DNA from: Lachnospiraceae bacterium UBA7729
GTDB taxonomy: Bacteria > Bacillota > Clostridia > Lachnospirales > Lachnospiraceae
Length of the DNA: 19,203 nt
Assembly: GCA_002482005.1 (NCBI GenBank)
Contig: DLFD01000055.1
Span: forward strand, 29,971 to 49,173
Reading direction: 5' to 3'
Shown here: one piece after another, positions 13,891-19,203 of the stretch
Numbering within the stretch: the first letter of the stretch is position 1
How the letters are laid out: the number at the start of each line of letters is the position of its first letter
Made by a program: the position numbers and the translations under genes
Notes under the pieces: generated by a model
Told to the model about the DNA's origin: nothing
What the model saw: only the letters and a program-made list of their open reading frames with translations
Databases searched by the model: none

Positions 13891-16800
13891 ATGCCGAAGG
13901 ATAACAGCATAAAGAAAGTTCTTGTCATCGGTTCCGGACCGATCATCATCGGCCAGGCAGCAGAGTTCGACTATGCAGGAACGCAGGCGTGCAGAAGTCT
14001 GAAGGAAGAGGGCATCGAGGTCGTCCTGCTGAACAGCAACCCGGCGACCATCATGACCGATAAGGACATCGCAGATCATGTTTACATCGAGCCGCTGACC
14101 GTGGAGGTGGTAGAGGCTGTCATCCGGAAGGAGCATCCGGACAGCATCCTGCCGACCCTGGGCGGCCAGGCAGGTCTGAATCTTGCGATGGAACTGGAAG
14201 AGAAGGGCGTCCTGAAGAAGCTGAACGTCCGCCTGATCGGAACCACCTCCCGCACGATCAGGCGCGCGGAGGACAGGCTGGAGTTCAAGGAAGCCATGGA
14301 GAAGATCGGCGAGCCGGTCGCTCCTTCCCAGGTCGTAAGAAATGTGGAAGACGGCGAACGTTTTGCACGTCAGATCGGGTACCCGGTCGTCCTGAGACCG
14401 GCATATACCCTGGGCGGGTCCGGCGGAGGCATCGCGAAGGACCAGGCAGAGCTGGATGAGATCCTCGCCAACGGCCTTCGCCTTTCCCGGGTAGGAGAGG
14501 TCCTGGTCGAGAGGAGCATCGCAGGCTGGAAGGAGATCGAGTACGAGGTCATGCGCGACGGCGCGGGCAACGTCATCACGGTCTGCAACATGGAGAACAT
14601 CGACCCGGTCGGCGTCCACACCGGCGACTCCATCGTCGTTGCGCCATCCCAGACCCTGGGCGACAAGGAGTACCAGATGCTCCGCACCTCAGCCTTGAAC
14701 ATCATCACGGAGCTGGGGATCACGGGCGGATGCAACGTCCAGTACGCACTGAAGCCGGATTCCTTTGAATACTGCGTCATCGAGGTCAACCCGCGAGTCT
14801 CCAGGTCTTCGGCGCTCGCTTCCAAGGCGACCGGCTACCCGATCGCGAAGGTCGCGGCGAAGATTGCCCTGGGCTACACCCTCGATGAGATCAAGAACGC
14901 GATCACCGGCAAGACATACGCCAGCTTCGAGCCTATGCTCGACTACTGCGTCGTCAAGATGCCGAGACTGCCGTTCGATAAGTTCATCACCGCCAAGAGG
15001 AGTCTGTCTACCCAGATGAAGGCGACCGGCGAAGTCATGTCCATCTGCACCAATTTCGAGGGTGCCCTGATGAAGGCGATCCGTTCCCTGGAGCAGCATG
15101 TCGACAGTCTGATGAGCTATGACTTCTCGGGACTTGACGATGCCCAGCTTTCCAGAAAACTTCAGGACATCGACGACCAGAGGATCTGGGTCATCGCGGA
15201 GGCGCTGCGCCGCGGATTCACCCGTGACGGGATCTTCAAGGCAACCAGGATAGACCCGTGGTTCATCGACAAGATCGACCACATCGTAGAGATGGAGAAG
15301 GCGCTGAAGGAAGAGCCGCTGAGCGAAGAACTCCTGCGCGAGGCAAAGCGCATGGAATTCCCGGACAGCGTGATCGCACGCCTGACCGGGAAGGGCGAAG
15401 ACAAGATCCGGGAGCTCCGCGATGCTTTCGGGATCACCGCATCCTTCAAGATGGTCGATACCTGCGCCGCAGAGTTCGAGGCGGAGACCCCGTACTTCTA
15501 CTCAGTCTATGACGGAGGAGAGGACGAGGCAGCCCGGTTCGTCAGCAGGCCGGGTAAGCACAGGACCCTGACTGCTGCGGCAGAAGCAGCAGAGGAGGCT
15601 GCGGAGCAGCAGGAGCAGCCGGAGATCGCCCGAAACGAGGACGGAAGGCAGAAGAAGGTCCTTGTCCTCGGCTCCGGCCCGATCCGCATCGGTCAGGGAA
15701 TCGAGTTCGACTTCTGCTCGGTCCACTGCACTTGGGCGTTCCAGAAAGCCGGCTACGAGACCATCATCATCAACAACAACCCGGAGACCGTATCGACGGA
15801 CTTCGATATTGCAGACAAGCTGTATTTTGAGCCGCTGACTCCTGAAGATGTGGAGAATGTTGTCCGCCTCGAGAAGCCTGACGGGGCGGTCGTGCAGTTC
15901 GGAGGCCAGACTGCGATCAAGCTGACGGAATCTCTCATGAAGATGGGAGTGAAGATCCTGGGCACCGATGCCGATGATGTCGACGCGGCAGAGGACCGGG
16001 AGCGCTTCGATGAAGTCCTTGAGAAGTGCGGAATCACCAGGCCGAAGGGAGCTACCGTCTTCACGGCGGAAGAGGCAAAGCAGGTTGCAGGCAGACTGGG
16101 CTATCCGGTCCTTGTCCGTCCGTCCTATGTCCTTGGCGGAGCCGGCATGCGGATCGCGATCTCGGACGAAGATATTGATTCCTACATCGGCAACATCAAC
16201 CGCTATGCACAGGAACACCCGATCCTGGTCGACAAGTACATGATGGGACGCGAGATCGAGGTCGACGCTGTCTGCGACGGGACCGACATCCTGATCCCTG
16301 GGATCATGGAGCATATCGAGAGGGCAGGCATCCACTCCGGAGACTCCATCTCGGTCTATCCGGCCAAGGACCTGACTCCGGAAGTCAAGAAGACGATCGA
16401 AGAGTACACAAAGAGACTGGCCCAGAACCTGCATGTCATCGGCATGATGAACGTCCAGTTCATCGTCCGCGATGACGGGGTCTACATCATCGAGGTCAAC
16501 CCGAGATCTTCGAGAACGGTTCCGTATATCAGCAAGGTCACCGGCATCCCGATCGTCCCGCTGGCAACCAGGGTCATCCTGGGCGAGACCATCAGAGGAA
16601 TGGGCTATACACCGGGACTGCAGCCGGAAGCAGACTACTTTGCAGTAAAGATGCCGGTATTCTCATTTGAAAAGATCAGAGACGCCGACGTCACGCTCGG
16701 ACCGGAGATGAAGTCCACCGGCGAGTGCCTGGGCATCGCGAAGACCTTCGATGAAGCGCTCTACAAGGCATTCCTCGGAGCAGGGATCCGCCTTCCGAAG

Positions 16801-17202
16801 TACCACAATATGATCCTCACCGTCTGCGATGAGGAGAAGGAGAACATTCTCGGCATCGCGAAAAGATTCACGAGGATCGGCTACACGATCTACTCGACCC
16901 ACGGAACCTGGAAAGCTCTCCGTCAGGCAGGCATCCCGGCCCGTCAGGTCAATAAGATCGAGAAGGACTCGCCGAACCTCATGGACCTGATCCTGGGACA
17001 CCGGATCGACCTGGTCATCGATATCCCGAACCGCGGCATCGAGCACCAGCAGGACGGTTTCGTGATCCGCCGCGCAGCTATTGAGACCGGCGTCAATGTC
17101 ATCACAGCGATCGACACTGCACAGGCGCTGATCACCTCCCTCGAGGACAACTCGGTACAGAAACTGACCATGGTGGATATCGCAGATATCGACAGAAGAT
17201 AA
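13891..17202 (+). CDS. carB: Carbamoyl phosphate synthase large subunit
   Basis: CarB makes carbamoyl phosphate from bicarbonate, ammonia and two ATP. The protein has 1103 residues, slightly longer than the roughly 1060-1075 usual. The first half (about 1-400) is the carboxy-phosphate ATP-grasp unit beginning KKVLVIGSGPIIIGQAAEFDYAG. An oligomerisation domain follows (about 400-550). The second ATP-grasp unit starts near 587 (KKVLVLGSGPIRIGQGIEFD). The C-terminal MGS-like allosteric domain (about 980-1103; YTIYSTHGTWKAL, DIPNRG) normally binds regulatory nucleotides or ornithine. Residues about 551-586 form an Ala/Glu/Gln-rich linker longer than usual between the halves. AAGGAGG lies at 13878-13884 inside the end of carA. 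A double terminator follows the stop. Confidence 0.98.
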   Translation: MPKDNSIKKVLVIGSGPIIIGQAAEFDYAGTQACRSLKEEGIEVVLLNSNPATIMTDKDIADHVYIEPLTVEVVEAVIRKEHPDSILPTLGGQAGLNLAMELEEKGVLKKLNVRLIGTTSRTIRRAEDRLEFKEAMEKIGEPVAPSQVVRNVEDGERFARQIGYPVVLRPAYTLGGSGGGIAKDQAELDEILANGLRLSRVGEVLVERSIAGWKEIEYEVMRDGAGNVITVCNMENIDPVGVHTGDSIVVAPSQTLGDKEYQMLRTSALNIITELGITGGCNVQYALKPDSFEYCVIEVNPRVSRSSALASKATGYPIAKVAAKIALGYTLDEIKNAITGKTYASFEPMLDYCVVKMPRLPFDKFITAKRSLSTQMKATGEVMSICTNFEGALMKAIRSLEQHVDSLMSYDFSGLDDAQLSRKLQDIDDQRIWVIAEALRRGFTRDGIFKATRIDPWFIDKIDHIVEMEKALKEEPLSEELLREAKRMEFPDSVIARLTGKGEDKIRELRDAFGITASFKMVDTCAAEFEAETPYFYSVYDGGEDEAARFVSRPGKHRTLTAAAEAAEEAAEQQEQPEIARNEDGRQKKVLVLGSGPIRIGQGIEFDFCSVHCTWAFQKAGYETIIINNNPETVSTDFDIADKLYFEPLTPEDVENVVRLEKPDGAVVQFGGQTAIKLTESLMKMGVKILGTDADDVDAAEDRERFDEVLEKCGITRPKGATVFTAEEAKQVAGRLGYPVLVRPSYVLGGAGMRIAISDEDIDSYIGNINRYAQEHPILVDKYMMGREIEVDAVCDGTDILIPGIMEHIERAGIHSGDSISVYPAKDLTPEVKKTIEEYTKRLAQNLHVIGMMNVQFIVRDDGVYIIEVNPRSSRTVPYISKVTGIPIVPLATRVILGETIRGMGYTPGLQPEADYFAVKMPVFSFEKIRDADVTLGPEMKSTGECLGIAKTFDEALYKAFLGAGIRLPKYHNMILTVCDEEKENILGIAKRFTRIGYTIYSTHGTWKALRQAGIPARQVNKIEKDSPNLMDLILGHRIDLVIDIPNRGIEHQQDGFVIRRAAIETGVNVITAIDTAQALITSLEDNSVQKLTMVDIADIDRR

Positions 17203-17223
17203 TAAACAGCTATTTTGACTTGC

Positions 17224-17264
17224 AAAAAAGCCGCTTTCCTGTAGAATAGGAAAAGCGGCTTTTT
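17224..17264. terminator. Rho-independent terminator after carB (first of two)
   Basis: An AGCCGCTTTCCT arm (17229-17240) pairs with AGGAAAAGCGGCT (17248-17260), with one bulged A, around a 7-nt loop. An A-run flanks the 5' side and TTTTT the 3' side, so it can work in both directions. It starts 21 bp after the carB stop. Confidence 0.9.
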
Positions 17265-17278
17265 ATACCAAGGTATAC

Positions 17279-17306
17279 AAAAAAGCCGCCACCGGCGGAC
17301 TTTTTT
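17279..17306. terminator. Second Rho-independent terminator after carB
   Basis: AAAAAAGCCGCC (17279-17290) pairs with GGCGGACTTTTTT (17294-17306), with one bulged A and a 3-nt ACC loop. It has A- and T-runs on both sides. It is effectively an inverted relative of the first terminator, separated from it by a TATACC-AA-GGTATA palindrome (17264-17277). Confidence 0.85.
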
Positions 17307-17435
17307 ATACGCTGATCCCAGATGCGGAAAGCGATGCATCCCTTACCGGCCGGAATATGACCGTCTGAGATGACTTCCCGCTTCCCGGACCTGAACACAG
17401 ATATCAAAAGAAAGTAGTAATCAGGAGGATACTAA

Positions 17436-19070
17436 ATGATCGCTGCGAATGACGTCACTCTGCGTCTTGGCAAGAAGGCACTATTCGAAGATGTCAATAT
17501 CAAATTTACCGAGGGCAACTGCTACGGCGTCATCGGTGCAAACGGAGCAGGAAAGTCTACGTTCCTGAAGATCCTGTCCGGTCAGCTGGAGACGACTTCC
17601 GGCACTGTGACCATGACTCCGGGACAGCGTCTCAGCTTCCTGGAACAGGACCACTTCAAGTACGACGACCAGATCGTCCTTGACACGGTCATCCAGGGCA
17701 ACCAGCGTCTGTACGATATCGGCAAGGAGAAGGATGCCCTTTATGCAAAGCCGGATTTCAATGATGAAGACGGCGTAAGGGCTTCCGAGCTGGAGACAGA
17801 ATTCGCGGAGATGAATGGCTGGGAGGCAGAAGCCGACGCGGAGTCTCTTCTGAACGGACTTGGCATCCCGACTGAGCTTCACCAGTCTCTCATGAAAGAT
17901 CTGACCGGTTCCCAGAAGGTCAAGGTCCTGCTTGCAAGAGCACTGTTCGGCAACCCGGACATCCTGCTCCTCGACGAGCCGACCAACCATCTGGACCTCG
18001 ATGCGATCGGCTGGTTGGAAGAGTTCCTGATCAACTTCGAGAACACGGTCATCGTTGTGTCCCATGACCGCTACTTTCTGAACAAGGTCTGCACCTACAT
18101 CGCGGATATCGACTACGGCAAGATCCAGCTGTATGCAGGAAACTACGACTTCTGGTACAAGTCTTCCCAGCTGCGCATCAGACAGATGAAGGAAGCGAAC
18201 AAGAAGAAGGAAGAGCAGATCAAGGAGCTGCAGGAATTCATCCAGAGATTCTCCGCCAATGCTTCCAAGAGCAAGCAGGCTACTTCCAGAAAGAGAGCTC
18301 TGGAGAAGATCCAGCTTGACGATATCCGTCCGTCTTCCAGAAAGTATCCTTACATCGATTTCCGGCCGGAGCGTGAGATCGGCAACGAGATCCTCCAGGT
18401 GGAAGGCCTGACCAAGACCGTGAACGGCGTGAGACTGCTGGACCACATCACATTCACGTTAAGACATGACGACAAGGTTGCATTTGTCGGCGACAACGAG
18501 CAGGCAAAGACCATGTTCTTCCGTATCATCATGGGACTGGAAGAGCCGGATGAAGGCACCTTCAAGTGGGGCGTCACGACCAGAAGGGCATACTTCCCGA
18601 AGGACTACACGGAAGAGTTCGACAACGACCTGACCATCGCCCAGTGGCTGACCCAGTATTCCGAGATCAAGGACCAGACCTACGTCAGAGGGTTCCTCGG
18701 AAGGATGCTGTTCGCAGGAGAGGACGGCGACAAGTATGTCAGGGTCCTGTCCGGAGGCGAGAAGGTCCGCTGCCTGTTCTCCAAGATGATGATCTCAGGC
18801 GCCAACGTCCTCGTGTTCGATGAACCGACCAACCATCTGGACATGGAGTCGATTACTGCACTGAATGACGGAATGATCAAGTTCCCGGGCGTCATGCTGT
18901 TCTCCTCGCGCGACCACGAGATCGTGCAGACCACAGCAAACCGGATCATGGAGATCCTGCCGAACGGAAAGATGATCGACAAGGTCACCACATACGACGA
19001 GTACCTTGAGTCCGATGAGATGGCAAGGAAGAGGACCGTCTACACCGAGGAAAACGACGATACGGACTGA
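17436..19070 (+). CDS. ABC-F family ATPase (YbiT/YkpA-like)
   Basis: A soluble cytoplasmic protein with two ATP-binding cassettes and no membrane segments; ABC-F proteins act on ribosomes. The protein has 544 residues. Cassette 1 has Walker A GANGAGKST (34-42), a variant signature LTGSQ (156-160), Walker B ILLLDEPTNHLD and the switch VSHDR. The linker region includes FSANASKSKQATSRKRALEKI, typical of the YbiT group. Cassette 2 is degenerate at Walker A (GDNEQAKTM, 352-360). It keeps signature LSGGE (438-442) and VLVFDEPTNHLD, but reads SSRDH (490-494) where SHDR would place the switch histidine. Length and linker resemble YbiT/YkpA rather than antibiotic-resistance ABC-F types. AGGAGG at 17423-17428 is 7 nt before the ATG. 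The gene is isolated by terminators on both sides. Confidence 0.92.
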   Translation: MIAANDVTLRLGKKALFEDVNIKFTEGNCYGVIGANGAGKSTFLKILSGQLETTSGTVTMTPGQRLSFLEQDHFKYDDQIVLDTVIQGNQRLYDIGKEKDALYAKPDFNDEDGVRASELETEFAEMNGWEAEADAESLLNGLGIPTELHQSLMKDLTGSQKVKVLLARALFGNPDILLLDEPTNHLDLDAIGWLEEFLINFENTVIVVSHDRYFLNKVCTYIADIDYGKIQLYAGNYDFWYKSSQLRIRQMKEANKKKEEQIKELQEFIQRFSANASKSKQATSRKRALEKIQLDDIRPSSRKYPYIDFRPEREIGNEILQVEGLTKTVNGVRLLDHITFTLRHDDKVAFVGDNEQAKTMFFRIIMGLEEPDEGTFKWGVTTRRAYFPKDYTEEFDNDLTIAQWLTQYSEIKDQTYVRGFLGRMLFAGEDGDKYVRVLSGGEKVRCLFSKMMISGANVLVFDEPTNHLDMESITALNDGMIKFPGVMLFSSRDHEIVQTTANRIMEILPNGKMIDKVTTYDEYLESDEMARKRTVYTEENDDTD

Positions 19071-19106
19071 TAAGGAAAGAGAAAGAAAAAAGAAAAAGAA
19101 TTGTGA

Positions 19107-19176
19107 TCCCCCGCCAAATCGTTTTCTGCTTTGCAGTTTTTTGCTTTGCAGAAGACGGGATGGCGGGGGACTTTTG
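19107..19176 (+). terminator. Long-stem terminator after the ABC-F gene
   Basis: TCCCCCGCCA (19107-19116) pairs perfectly with TGGCGGGGGA (19161-19170), followed by CTTTTG. The 44-nt loop itself contains two direct copies of TGCTTTGCAG (19127-19136, 19142-19151), and TTCTGC/GCAGAA within it can form an inner stem. The 3' T-run is short but the outer stem is strong. Confidence 0.7.
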
Positions 19177-19203
19177 CGCCGGGACTTTTGCGCAGACTTT
19201 TGC
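19169..19203 (+). repeat. Short repeats GACTTTTGCGC at window end
   Basis: GACTTTTGC recurs starting at 19169, 19183 and 19195, at 14- and 12-bp spacing, and the array is cut by the window edge. The first copy supplies the tail of the terminator stem, so the repeats may represent duplicated terminator tails. Confidence 0.6.

Noticed and set aside
15502..16434. 310-codon minus-strand frame opposite carB
   Set aside because: Shadow of the second ATP-grasp domain, driven by codon bias.
17215..17247. Promoter-like TTGACT/TTGCAA and TAGAAT boxes after carB
   Set aside because: They fall within the arms and loop of a strong terminator; a TTGCAA-16-TAGAAT promoter would initiate into the terminator arm. 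The A/T-rich arms explain the match.
1..19203. CRISPR array, tRNA/rRNA genes, insertion sequences, phage genes, CIRCE operator
   Set aside because: No regularly spaced repeat-spacer units, tRNA-like folds, transposase or integrase motifs, or TTAGCACTC-N9-GAGTGCTAA were seen on either strand by eye.

Overview
The window looks like chromosomal core DNA from an anaerobic Gram-positive bacterium of the class Clostridia. DnaK and DnaJ read like Lachnospiraceae-type proteins, but I place it only at class level with confidence, and family is inference. Supporting signs are purine-rich AGGAGG-type ribosome sites, a clostridial-type oxygen/NO-reducing flavodiiron protein with rubredoxins, and G+C that looks moderately high by eye (around the mid-50s percent), with strong use of ATC, GGC, AAG and GAG codons. 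I see no rRNA or tRNA, insertion sequence, prophage or CRISPR array.

Layout. Positions 1-4086 carry the heat-shock chaperone set grpE (5' end cut off by the window), dnaK and dnaJ; dnaK and dnaJ are separated by 314 bp holding several strong RNA hairpins. A terminator hairpin closes dnaJ. Positions 4216-6437 hold an oxidative/nitrosative-stress pair: a four-domain flavodiiron protein (metallo-beta-lactamase fold, flavodoxin, flavin reductase, rubredoxin) and a free-standing 52-residue rubredoxin. After a 289-bp spacer with a strong hairpin and 17-bp tandem repeats comes a 948-residue family 3 glycoside hydrolase with inverted domain order. A HAD phosphatase follows closely (37 bp), its last codons and stop duplicated in tandem, and then an RlmI/RlmK-like SAM methyltransferase. 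A hairpin terminator separates this block from a convergent GNAT acetyltransferase on the minus strand (11329-12186).

Positions 12506-17202 hold carA and carB, which make carbamoyl phosphate for pyrimidines and arginine. Both proteins carry an extra Ala/Glu-rich low-complexity segment at a domain boundary. A 319-bp spacer with mutually exclusive hairpins precedes carA. Two A/T-flanked terminator hairpins follow carB and are themselves arranged as inverted copies. The last gene (17436-19070) is a YbiT/YkpA-like ABC-F ATPase whose second nucleotide site looks degenerate; it ends in a long-stem terminator and a short run of repeats cut by the window edge.

How the genes work together: GrpE, DnaK and DnaJ are one chaperone machine. 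The flavodiiron protein and rubredoxin probably form an NAD(P)H-to-O2/NO electron chain. CarA and CarB are two subunits of one enzyme. The glycosidase and the HAD phosphatase may be co-transcribed. No clearly new multi-gene system is visible. The points most worth a second look are the CarA/CarB inserts, the fused flavodiiron protein, the inverted-domain glycosidase, the duplicated HAD tail and several structured spacers.
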